Assembly: GCA_050948865.1 (NCBI GenBank)
Contig: JBMNEQ010000002.1
Location: 62,001 to 126,000 of the forward strand
Reading direction: 5' to 3'
Origin: SKGN01 sp050948865
GTDB lineage: Bacteria; Bacillota_I; Bacilli_A; RF39; UBA660
DNA: 64,000 bases
The notes under the pieces: generated by a model
What the model was told of the DNA's origin: nothing
Databases searched by the model: none
What the model saw: the letters and a program-made list of their open reading frames with translations, nothing else
Program-made: the position numbers and the translations under genes
Part shown: in pieces, positions 8,445 through 15,774 of the stretch
Layout: each line of letters opens with the position of its first letter
How positions within the stretch are numbered: the stretch's first letter is position 1

Positions 8445-8939
8445 ATGAAAATATCTTTTTTTGATAATGAGAAGTTTGTCTTATATTTAAATAAATATTA
8501 TATTAAAGATTTAAAATTAGATGATGAAAAGGAAATGGAAATTTATTTTAAAAAATTATTTCTTCGTCTTAAAAATAATTATAAATTAAAATTAGGAGGA
8601 TATTATAATATTAAAATTTATTCTAATAAAAGATATGGATTAGTAATTGAAGTTGAAAAATTGATTAGTGAATATTTTAAAGTTTATGGGAATAATGTAG
8701 AAATGAGAATAGCGATTATTTTAGATAATTTATTTCTTTATGAAATAGAAGATTATTTTTTTATTAAAGAAATAAAAAAATATCTTAAAAATGTTTATTA
8801 TAAAGATTTAAAATATTATTTAGAGATAGATGAAGAAATAGATGAAAAAACTTATAGTTTTCTATTAGAAAATAGTAAAGTAGTTTATGGAGAAACATTG
8901 GATAATTTATCTTGTTTTAATCAAATAGAAGTCTTATAA
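8445..8939 (+). CDS. Hypothetical protein upstream of der
   Basis: 164 residues rich in K, Y, I, L and E, with no signal peptide, membrane segment or motif that I recognise. The ribosome site TAGGTGG favours the ATG at 8445 over the TTG at 8442. Secondary-structure impression is mixed alpha/beta, with a lysine/tyrosine-rich helix (KKYLKNVYYKDLKYYLEI). It lies between engB and der, 21 bases upstream of der, which suggests co-transcription. Some Firmicutes keep a spore-related small gene in this neighbourhood, but nothing in this sequence identifies one. Confidence 0.55.
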   Translation: MKISFFDNEKFVLYLNKYYIKDLKLDDEKEMEIYFKKLFLRLKNNYKLKLGGYYNIKIYSNKRYGLVIEVEKLISEYFKVYGNNVEMRIAIILDNLFLYEIEDYFFIKEIKKYLKNVYYKDLKYYLEIDEEIDEKTYSFLLENSKVVYGETLDNLSCFNQIEVL

Positions 8940-8960
8940 TGTTAATAAGTAGGTGATTTA

Positions 8961-10272
8961 ATGATTAAACCAATTGTTGCTTTAGTAGGAAGACCTAATG
9001 TTGGAAAATCAACTATTTTTAATCGTTTAGCTAAAAGAAGAATCGCCATTATTGATGATTTTCCTGGTATAACTAGAGATCGGCTTTATAGTGAAGTTAT
9101 ATTATAATGATTTTATTTTTGATTTAATTGATACTGGTGGTATTGAGGTTTCTAAAGATTTTTATAATAAAGAAGTTTTTATTCAAACAGAAATTGCAAT
9201 TGAAGAAGCAGATATTGTTATTTTTATTGTTGATGGTAAAGATGGTTTAACTAATGATGATGTAATGATTAGAGATCTTTTAAAAAAGTCTAATAAAAAA
9301 GTAATTGTTGCTATTAATAAAAGTGATGTTAAAATAGCAAAAGATCATCAATATGATTTTTATCAATTAGGGTTTGATGATTACTTTTTAATTAGTGCGG
9401 AGCATAATATTGGTTTTGGAGATTTATTAGATTATTTAGTTTCTTTATTTAAAAATACTATTCAAGAAGAAAGAGATAAAAATGTTATTAGTTTTTCTAT
9501 TGTTGGAAGACCTAATGTTGGTAAAAGTAGTTTGGTTAATGCTTTATTAAATGAAGAAAGAGTAATTGTTTCTAAAGAACCAGGAACCACAAGAGAAGCG
9601 ATTGATAGTTATTTTTCATATGAAGGAAAAGATTATTTAGTAATTGATACTGCGGGTATTAGAAAAAGAGGTAAAATTTATGAAAGAATCGAAAAGTATA
9701 GCGTTTTAAGAGCTTTAAAAGCTATTAGTCGAAGTGATGTTTGCTTATTAATCATCAATGCTGAAGAAGGAATTATTGAGCAAGATAAACATATAGCAAG
9801 TTATATTTTAAAAGAAGGAAGAGCTGTTTTAATTGTAGTGAATAAATGGGATCAAGTAAAAGATAAAAGTGTTCGAAAATGGAGAAATAAAATTAAAGAA
9901 GAATTTAAATTTATGCCTTATGCTCCTATTGTTTTTTTATCCGCTAAAACTAAAAAGGGACTTAATTCTTTAATACCAGAAATTCTAACTGTTTATAAAA
10001 ATACTTATCAAGAAATTAAAACTAGTCTTTTAAATACAGTTATTCATGATGCCTTTTTACTTAATCCTCCACCAACTTATAAAGGTCGGAATTTAAAAAT
10101 ATATTTTGTTAGTCAAATTAGTGTGGCTCCTCCTAAATTTTTATTTCAAGTTAATAATAAAGGCTTACTTCATTTCTCTTATGAACGATATTTAGAGAAT
10201 AAATTGAGGGAAAATTTTGATTTAACAGGAACACCAATAATATTACAATTTAAAAATAGAGGCGAGAAATAA
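8961..10272 (+). pseudogene. der: GTPase Der (EngA), interrupted by a +1 frameshift as sequenced
   Basis: Der has two tandem GTPase domains and a KH-like C-terminus and is essential for 50S assembly. The first part starts at ATG 8961 (MIKPIVALVGRPNVGKST, DFPGITRDRLYSEV) and hits TAA at 9105-9107. From 9091 the neighbouring frame continues directly with YYNDFIFDLIDTGGI, then the second G domain (GRPNVGKSSLVNALL, DTAGIRKRGK, NKWD) to 10272. Removing one base around 9099 joins the two parts into 436 residues, the normal length. No other sequence decay is visible. A sequencing or assembly error in the AT-rich run TATATTATAAT, or a very recent mutation, is more likely than true loss of an essential gene. 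Confidence 0.85.
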
Positions 10273-10318
10273 TAACTAAAGTTTTTATTAAACATATATT
10301 AATTAAGGAGGTTTTAAG

Positions 10319-10561
10319 ATGTTTAATGAAAACTTTTTTAAGAAGATAGAAGAAAAAACTAATGTTAATAAAGAAGTAATCTTAGGATTAGCCTCAAAAC
10401 TTCAAAAGGGTAATTTAAAGGATGTTAATACTTTAAAAGAGGTAATTACAGAGTTAAGTAATTTAACAGGAAGAAAGTTAAGTGAAGACCAAGAAAAAAA
10501 GATAATTCAAACGATAGTTGATGATAAAGTTCCTAAAGATTTAGATAATTTAATGGAATAA
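10319..10561 (+). CDS. spoVIF: Stage VI sporulation protein F (SpoVIF/YjcC-like)
   Basis: 80 residues beginning FFKKIEEKTNVNKEVILGLASKLQ and ending KIIQTIVDDKVPKDLDNLM, a layout that matches the small SpoVIF family as I recall it. In Bacillus subtilis SpoVIF is a mother-cell protein, expressed late, that supports coat assembly by affecting GerE. A strong TTAAGGAGG ribosome site precedes it. It stands between der and spoIVA, so two coat-related genes are neighbours here. Assignment rests on motif resemblance and context. Confidence 0.65.
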   Translation: MFNENFFKKIEEKTNVNKEVILGLASKLQKGNLKDVNTLKEVITELSNLTGRKLSEDQEKKIIQTIVDDKVPKDLDNLME

Positions 10562-10571
10562 GATAAAAAAT

Positions 10572-10600
10572 GAATAATTTTGTATTCTCTTTCATACATT
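10572..10600 (+). promoter_or_regulatory. Candidate sigma-E promoter for spoIVA
   Basis: GAATAATT at 10572-10579 fits the sigma-E -35 region, and CATACATT at 10593-10600 matches the -10 pattern CATACAHT exactly; 16 bases separate the ATA core from the -10. The predicted start is near 10607, about 25 bases before the spoIVA ATG. spoIVA is a known sigma-E gene in Bacillus, so motif and gene agree. Confidence 0.7.
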
Positions 10601-10631
10601 TTAATGAATAATATATGAAAGTAGGGATTAT

Positions 10632-10993
10632 ATGGAAAAGATAGACATTATTAAAAGCTTAGGTGAACGAACTGGTGGTGATATATATTTAGGGGTAGTT
10701 GGAGCTGTTCGAACAGGAAAATCAACTTTTATTAAAAGGTTTATGGAAAGTTTAGTAGTACCTAATATTACTGATGAATATGAAAGAAAAAGATGTTTAG
10801 ATGAAATGCCCCAAAGTGCTCAAGGTAAAACAATAATGACGACAGAACCAAAATTTGTTCCCGCTACAGCAGCGAAGATTGAAATCGATAATTTCTCTGC
10901 TAATGTTCGGTTAGTAGATTGTGTTGGTTATGTAATACCAGCTGCTAAAGGATATGAAGATGAAAATGGACCAAGGATGGTTAGAACTCCCTG
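10632..10993 (+). CDS. spoIVA: SpoIVA, N-terminal part (gene split by an inserted element)
   Basis: Encodes the first 120 residues of SpoIVA, the ATPase that polymerises on the outer forespore membrane and forms the base layer of the spore coat. Visible are the conserved N-terminus ERTGGDIYLGVVGAVRTGKST with its Walker A motif (GAVRTGKS, about residues 25-32) and the switch-like RLVDCVGY. The frame then reads GPRMVRTP and meets TGA at 10992-10994, which is created by the element junction. The homologous sequence continues WYDEE at 13633 in the correct phase if the element is removed exactly. Without excision only a short, presumably inactive fragment would be made. Confidence 0.93.
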
Positions 10994-11005
10994 AGGAGAT
11001 ATTTA

Positions 11006-11017
11006 ATTAGGGATACC
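11006..11017 (+). repeat. Left recombination arm of the spoIVA element
   Basis: ATTAGGGATACC, the exact reverse complement of 13609-13620. After circularisation the two arms would lie symmetrically around the core, forming a 50-bp attP-like site centred on the TG of ACTCCCTG. Confidence 0.75.
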
Positions 11018-11149
11018 AGAACAATTTTACTTTGTGTATTAAAGAGGAATTTTATAAAAGATTAACTTTTGAAGAGTAATAGATTTAATTATATATATAT
11101 TAGATAAGTTTTATTATATAATGGTATTAGATGTTAAGGAGGTATCTTT

Positions 11150-11881
11150 ATGGTAGAGAAAATAAAATTAATAGATGAATTAAAAGAAAAATTAGAAACT
11201 TTAAGACCTTTTACCAAAGGGGAATTAGAGAGATTAAAAGAAGAATTTTCTATTGAAAATACCTATGATAGTAACGCTATTGAGGGGAGTACCTTAACAT
11301 TAGAAGAAACAGTATTAGTTTTAAAAGAGAATATAACTATTGCTGAAAAACCATTAGATTTTCATTTAAGGGCTATTGGACATCAAGAGGCTTATTATTA
11401 TATTGAAAAATTAGTTAAAGAAAAAAAGGATTTAACAGAAAAAGAAATATTAAATATTCATAGTTTGGTCTTAATGGATAGAGCAGAAGATAAAGGAAGA
11501 TATAGAAATATTTTAGTAAGAATATTAAATACTAATGTTGAAGTAGCTCCTCCTTATTTGATAAAACCAAAAATGGAAGAATTATTAAATTGGTATAATA
11601 AGAGTAATTTAAAAGAAATAGAAAAGATATCATTATTTCATTTAAAATTTGAAACAATTCATCCTTTTATTGATGGTAATGGCCGTGTCGGAAGATTAAT
11701 TTTAAATTTTGAATTAATGAAAAAGGGTTATGTTCCTATTAATATTAAATATAAAGATCGAAAAAGATATTATGATGCTTTTAAAGTTTGGAATGAAGAA
11801 GAAGATAGTAGTTTCATGACCGATTTAATATGTGATCTTTTGATTGAAGAATTAAATAGATATATTAATTTAAAAGAATAA
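11150..11881 (+). CDS. Fic-domain protein with self-inhibitory helix (element cargo)
   Basis: 243 residues. The Fic motif HPFIDGNGRVGR begins at His171; Fic enzymes usually transfer AMP from ATP to a hydroxyl of a target protein. Near the N-terminus SNAIEG (Ser41-Glu45-Gly46) matches the inhibitory motif (S/T)xxxE(G/N), placed as in class II Fic proteins, so activity should be autoinhibited until the glutamate is displaced. The following STLTLEET block is typical of this Fic group. It is preceded by a TATAAT box near 11117 and an AAGGAGG ribosome site and followed by a terminator-like hairpin. It lies inside the spoIVA element; a toxin or maintenance role is inferred, and the target is unknown. 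Confidence 0.9.
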   Translation: MVEKIKLIDELKEKLETLRPFTKGELERLKEEFSIENTYDSNAIEGSTLTLEETVLVLKENITIAEKPLDFHLRAIGHQEAYYYIEKLVKEKKDLTEKEILNIHSLVLMDRAEDKGRYRNILVRILNTNVEVAPPYLIKPKMEELLNWYNKSNLKEIEKISLFHLKFETIHPFIDGNGRVGRLILNFELMKKGYVPINIKYKDRKRYYDAFKVWNEEEDSSFMTDLICDLLIEELNRYINLKE

Positions 11882-11887
11882 TTAAAT

Positions 11888-11925
11888 ATAAAAAGAATGC
11901 CTAATAATGTGTGTTCTTTTTTTTA
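11888..11925 (+). terminator. Terminator-like hairpin after the Fic gene
   Basis: AAAAAGAA pairs with TTCTTTTT around a loop of roughly 17 bases, followed by more T. It separates the Fic gene from the recombinase unit. Confidence 0.5.
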
Positions 11926-11960
11926 TTGCTTTTAAATAACTTTAATTAGAGGTGAGGAGA

Positions 11961-12071
11961 TTGAAACTTATTGAAATATTTAATGAAAATGGGTTTACTT
12001 TAGAAGAAGTTTTATTAGATTATTTTTATTTTTTAAATAAGGATCTAGAAAAAGAATTCAATGATTACTAA
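11961..12071 (+). CDS. Small 36-residue protein coupled to the recombinase
   Basis: TTG start preceded by GAGGTGAGGAG, giving an acidic peptide that begins MKLIEIFNENGFTLEEVL and ends KEFNDY. Its stop TAA at 12069-12071 overlaps the recombinase start at 12061, the arrangement seen in translational coupling. I recognise no family. Because recombinases of excisable elements need a directionality factor and none other is encoded here, this peptide is a candidate; that is inference only. Confidence 0.5.
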   Translation: MKLIEIFNENGFTLEEVLLDYFYFLNKDLEKEFNDY

Positions 12072-13605
12072 AATGTTATTTAAAGTAGCTTTATATATTC
12101 GTCTTTCTAGGGAAGATGGCGATGATTTAGAAAGTGAAAGTATAACTAATCAAAGAACTCTTCTTCAAAATTATGTTACTGATCATCAATTAATTATTAT
12201 TGATGAATATATTGACGATGGTTATTCCGGAGGTAATTTTAATCGTCCTGGTTTTAAACGCTTACTTGAGGATATTAAAAATAAAAAAGTAAATATGGTT
12301 ATTACTAAAGATTTATCAAGATTAGGTCGTGATTATATTGATACTGGTCATTATATAGAAAGGTTTTTTCCTATAAATAATATTAGATATGTAGCCCTAC
12401 TTGATGATATAGATACTTTTAAAGAAACATCAGGAAGTGATGTAATGCCTTTTAAACTAGGTCTTAATGATATGTATGCCAAAGATATTTCTAAAAAGGT
12501 TAGAAGCACTTTAACTGTTCTTAAAAAAAAGGGATTGTTTTTAGGTAGTACTCCTAGTTATGGTTATCTTAAGGATCCTAATAATAAATATAAACTTATT
12601 GTTGATGATAAATATTCTAAGGTTGTAAAAAGAATCTTTGAAATGTATCATCGAGGAATTAAAACAAGTGTAATAGCAGAAATATTAACTAAAGAAAAAG
12701 TATTAACTCCTATTTTAGTTAAGAATAGTTTATCTAAAATAAGTAATATTCCATATCCTCAGATATGGAAAACAACAACAATTAATAATATTTTAAAAAA
12801 TCCTGTTTATACAGGTTCTTTAATTCAAAATACTACTACTAATTTAAGTTATAAGTTAAAAACAAGAATAAAAGTTCCAAAAGAAAAATGGATAGTAATA
12901 GAAAATACTCATGAACCTATAATAAGTAAAGAACTATTTAATTCTGTTCAAAAAAGAAGGAATAGAAAAAATAATTATAATGAAAGTAGAAGAAATGTAA
13001 AGTATTTATTATCAGGTTTAATTAAATGTAAGGATTGTCAATCTAGAATGTCAATAAGTTATGATAAAAAAAGGGATCGTACTATTTCTAACTGTAATAA
13101 TTATAGAAAATTTAGCAAATATGGTGTTTGTTCTTCGCACTTTATTAATTATATAAAATTAGAAAATTTGATTATAAGGAGAGTTAAAGAACTATGTAAA
13201 ATTGGTATTAATCAAGAATCTTTTATAAAAAAGATAAATTATATTGATCCCTTAATTCAGGAAAAACAAACAAAAGAAAGTTTAAATTTTCAACTTAACT
13301 GTTTAATAGAGAAACTTGATAATTTATATGATGATAAATTTAATAAAGTTATTGATTCTAAAATGTATTTAAGATTATCAAAAAAAGTTAATAAAGAAAT
13401 AAAGGAATTAAAAGAGGAAATAAAAAAATTAAATAAGACTGATTTCTTTGATAAAGAGGATTTTTTCAATTTAATTAAGGAATTCTTAAATATGAAAAAG
13501 ATTACTTCTTATATAATAACTAAATTAATTAGAGAAATTTATATTCATAAGGATCAAACTATTGAAATTCATTATAGAATAAAAGATTTTAATCATTTTA
13601 AATAA
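12061..13605 (+). CDS. Large serine recombinase (site-specific integrase/excisionase)
   Basis: 514 residues. The N-terminal resolvase domain has the catalytic serine in YIRLSREDGDD (Ser16 from the ATG at 12061) and the DLSRLGRDY arginine motif. A recombinase domain follows (GSTPSYGYLKDP, TINNILKNPVYTGSL), then a zinc ribbon with CKDC and, about 30 residues on, CNN...GVC, then a coiled-coil region with many KEIKELKEEIKK repeats. This is the domain order of large serine recombinases such as SpoIVCA. An in-frame ATG at 12073 is an alternative start. The stop is four bases from the right arm of the element, so this enzyme almost certainly moves it and would be needed to rebuild spoIVA. Confidence 0.95.
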   Translation: MITKMLFKVALYIRLSREDGDDLESESITNQRTLLQNYVTDHQLIIIDEYIDDGYSGGNFNRPGFKRLLEDIKNKKVNMVITKDLSRLGRDYIDTGHYIERFFPINNIRYVALLDDIDTFKETSGSDVMPFKLGLNDMYAKDISKKVRSTLTVLKKKGLFLGSTPSYGYLKDPNNKYKLIVDDKYSKVVKRIFEMYHRGIKTSVIAEILTKEKVLTPILVKNSLSKISNIPYPQIWKTTTINNILKNPVYTGSLIQNTTTNLSYKLKTRIKVPKEKWIVIENTHEPIISKELFNSVQKRRNRKNNYNESRRNVKYLLSGLIKCKDCQSRMSISYDKKRDRTISNCNNYRKFSKYGVCSSHFINYIKLENLIIRRVKELCKIGINQESFIKKINYIDPLIQEKQTKESLNFQLNCLIEKLDNLYDDKFNKVIDSKMYLRLSKKVNKEIKELKEEIKKLNKTDFFDKEDFFNLIKEFLNMKKITSYIITKLIREIYIHKDQTIEIHYRIKDFNHFK

Positions 13606-13608
13606 TTA

Positions 13609-13620
13609 GGTATCCCTAAT
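13609..13620 (+). repeat. Right recombination arm of the spoIVA element
   Basis: GGTATCCCTAAT, exact inverted copy of 11006-11017, lying six bases before the right core repeat ACTCCCTG (13627-13634). Confidence 0.75.
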
Positions 13621-13634
13621 ATTAATACTCCCTG

Positions 13635-14748
13635 GTATGATGAAGAGATACCTTTTATTGAAGCTGCTGAAATAGGGACAGAAAAGGTTATTAAGGATCA
13701 TTCAACGATTGGGATTGTTGTTACTACAGATGGTTCTATTGGGGAGATTGAACGTTTAGATTATGTTAAGGCGGAAGAGACAGTTATAAATGAATTAAAG
13801 GAAATAGGAAAACCTTTTATAGTTTTATTAAACTCTACTCATCCGATGTTACCAGAGACAGAAAGATTAGCTGAATCTTTAAGAGATCAACATTCAGTTC
13901 CTGTTTTACCTGTTAATATTGAAGCAATGGGAGAAAAAGAGATGTATAGTGTTTTAAGAGAGGCTTTATATGAATTTCCAATTATTGATGTTCGAGTTAA
14001 TATGCCAGAATGGATTGGTTGTTTAAAACCTGATCATTGGTTAAAGAAACTTTATATTGATAAAATAAAAGAAAGTGTTGTGGAAGTAGATAAACTTCGC
14101 GATGTAGAAGGAATTAATCAACATTTTAGTGATTGTGAATTTATTAGTAAGGCTTATTTATCAGAAGTAAATGCCGCAACAGGAGAAGTAACAATTTCTC
14201 TTCATGCTCCTAATCATTTATATAATGAAGTTTTAAAAGATATTATTGGGGTAAATGTTTCCAATCGGGCTGAACTTCTAAGTTTATTTCAAGATTATGA
14301 TGAGGCGAAGGTGGAATATGATCAAATAAAAAGTGCTTTAAAAATGGTTAAACAAACTGGTTATGGGGTAGCTTTACCAACTTTAGGTGATATGAAATTA
14401 GATTCCCCAGAAATAGTTAAACAGGGTAATCGTTATGGTATAAAATTAAAAGCAGTAGCGCCTTCTATTCATATGGTTAGAGTAGATGTTCAAAGTAGTT
14501 TTGAACCAATAATTGGTTCAGAAGTTCAAAGTAAAGAGTTAATTAATTATTTAATGAAAGATTATGAAACAACACCAGAAAATATTTGGAAATCAGAAAT
14601 ATTTGGACGTAGTTTAGATGCGATAGTTCAAGAGGGAATTCAAGCGAAACTTTTAATGATGCCAGATAATATTAGATATAAATTACAAGGAATTTTAACA
14701 AAAGTAGTAAATAAAGGTTCATCAAATATGATAGCAATAGTTTTATAA
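13635..14748 (+). CDS. spoIVA: SpoIVA, C-terminal part (gene split by an inserted element)
   Basis: Joined to 10632-10993 this completes a 491-residue SpoIVA, close to the 492 of Bacillus subtilis. The visible order follows the family: WYDEEIPFIEAAEIGT, DHSTIGIVVTTDGSIG, ALYEFPIIDVRV, an alpha/beta middle domain, then ALKMVKQTGYG and the very conserved C-terminus with KAVAPSIHMVRVDV, IFGRSLDAIVQEGIQAKL and a hydrophobic end (NMIAIVL) that in Bacillus takes part in membrane targeting. The part has no promoter or start of its own next to the element; the first ATG reached is at 13846, well inside the domain. The coding quality shows no decay, which argues that the gene is still used. Confidence 0.93.
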
Positions 14749-14772
14749 ACAGGTTAATCCTGTTTTTTATTT
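14746..14772 (+). terminator. Terminator after spoIVA
   Basis: AACAGG/CCTGTT inverted repeat with a four-base loop, followed by TTTTTT. Confidence 0.8.
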
Positions 14773-14815
14773 TATTTAAAATTGATGTGATATAATATTT
14801 TTGGAGGTTTTATAA

Positions 14816-15391
14816 ATGGGATTAAACGTAGAAGAAAAAAAAGAAATATTTAAAGAATTTCAAAAGGAATTAATAAAAGCGAAACAAGTTTATGTAGAAG
14901 TTTGTAGGGAAAATGTAAAATTACCCCAATATAATAATATTGGGGATGCAGGAATGGATATTAGGGCTGCAGAAGATATAATTTTATTACCTGGTGAAAC
15001 TAAAATTATTCCTACTGGTTTAAAAATGGTAATTCCCAAAGGGTATGAAATACAAGTTAGACCAAGAAGCGGAATATCACTTAAACATCCATTAAGGATT
15101 GCTAATTCTCCTGGAACTATTGATAGTGGTTATCGTGATGAAATAGGGATAATTATGTCAAATATATTACCTAAAAGAATGTTTGAAAAAGGGGATATTT
15201 CTTCTTCTTTTTTTACTTATATTGATGATAAAGAATATCAAGAATCAGGAATTTATAAAATAAGAAAAGGGGATCGAATAGCCCAAATAATATTAACAAA
15301 GGTTGAAACTATTGAATTTGTTCCTATTCAAAATATAAAAGATTTAGGAGTAAACCGTGGCGGTGGTTTTGGTTCAACAGGAATTAAATGA
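14816..15391 (+). CDS. dut: dUTP diphosphatase (trimeric dUTPase family)
   Basis: 191 residues. It hydrolyses dUTP to dUMP, keeping uracil out of DNA and supplying dTMP synthesis. All five dUTPase motifs can be seen: GDAGMDIRA, RPRSGIS, a loop with GTIDSGYRDEIG containing the catalytic Asp/Tyr pair, GDRIAQIIL, and the C-terminal GGGFGSTG that closes over the nucleotide. The protein is longer than the usual 145-150 residues because of an N-terminal extension of about 30 residues and an insertion of about 25 residues (RMFEKGDISSSFFTYIDD) before motif 4. A TGATATAAT extended -10 precedes it. It ends at TGA, evidence that TGA is a stop here. Confidence 0.93.
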   Translation: MGLNVEEKKEIFKEFQKELIKAKQVYVEVCRENVKLPQYNNIGDAGMDIRAAEDIILLPGETKIIPTGLKMVIPKGYEIQVRPRSGISLKHPLRIANSPGTIDSGYRDEIGIIMSNILPKRMFEKGDISSSFFTYIDDKEYQESGIYKIRKGDRIAQIILTKVETIEFVPIQNIKDLGVNRGGGFGSTGIK

Positions 15392-15462
15392 TATTGTCTA
15401 AAATCTAAAAACTTTCCTTTTATTTATAATATGATATAATAATTATAAATTTAGGAGGGTTT

Positions 15463-15774
15463 ATGGAAAATTTAGAATTTATTGCTATTTTTATAGCACC
15501 AATATTTGGTTTACTTATAAGTAATTACAAATATAATTTTCAATTAAAGGAGTTGTTTTTAAATTATTTAAGTCTTGTTGTTATAACTAACTTATTAACA
15601 AATTTAATATTATGGATATTTAAAGAATATCTTGTGTATAGTTTTACAATATCATTTTTTATTAAATATAGTTTAACAAATATTATATTATCAATATTTT
15701 TATCTTTTTTAATAATGGTTATTAAAGAAAATACGAATATTACTTTGAAAGTGAAGAAAAATGAAAAGAATTAA
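15463..15774 (+). CDS. Small integral membrane protein
   Basis: 103 residues with three or four hydrophobic helices (FIAIFIAPIFGLLI, YLSLVVITNLLTNLILWIF, SLTNIILSIFLSFLIMVI) and a lysine-rich cytoplasmic tail. No family is recognised. The ribosome site is TTAGGAGGG. Its last 14 bases overlap the start of the CotH-like gene, so the two are translationally coupled and probably work together at the membrane. Confidence 0.65.
   Translation: MENLEFIAIFIAPIFGLLISNYKYNFQLKELFLNYLSLVVITNLLTNLILWIFKEYLVYSFTISFFIKYSLTNIILSIFLSFLIMVIKENTNITLKVKKNEKN

Larger units (their letters stand above)
10986..13634 (+). mobile_element. Skin-like serine-recombinase element interrupting spoIVA
   Basis: The element is bounded by direct repeats ACTCCCTG at 10986-10993 and 13627-13634; recombination between them removes 2,641 bp and joins codons ...R-T-P-W-Y-D... 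of spoIVA in frame. Inside each end lie inverted 12-bp arms (ATTAGGGATACC at 11006-11017, GGTATCCCTAAT at 13609-13620). Cargo: a Fic-domain gene, a 36-codon ORF and a large serine recombinase whose stop lies four bases before the right arm. The arrangement parallels the Bacillus skin element in sigK and SP-beta in spsM, where excision in the mother cell rebuilds a sporulation gene. Whether this element excises has not been shown. Confidence 0.9.

Noticed and set aside
9085..9110. Programmed +1 frameshift in der, as in prfB
   Set aside because: No slippery codon with good re-pairing and no upstream ribosome-site stimulator; the AT run is better explained by a sequence error or recent indel.
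10992..10994. In-frame TGA read as tryptophan (Mycoplasma-type code)
   Set aside because: TGG encodes Trp throughout, and genes such as dut, cca and the gene at 48096 end at TGA where the family ends. The TGA in spoIVA is made by the element junction.
10994..13632. Group I/II intron or intein in spoIVA
   Set aside because: No reverse transcriptase, homing endonuclease or splicing motifs; the insert carries a serine recombinase and direct repeats, and a stop codon blocks an intein reading.
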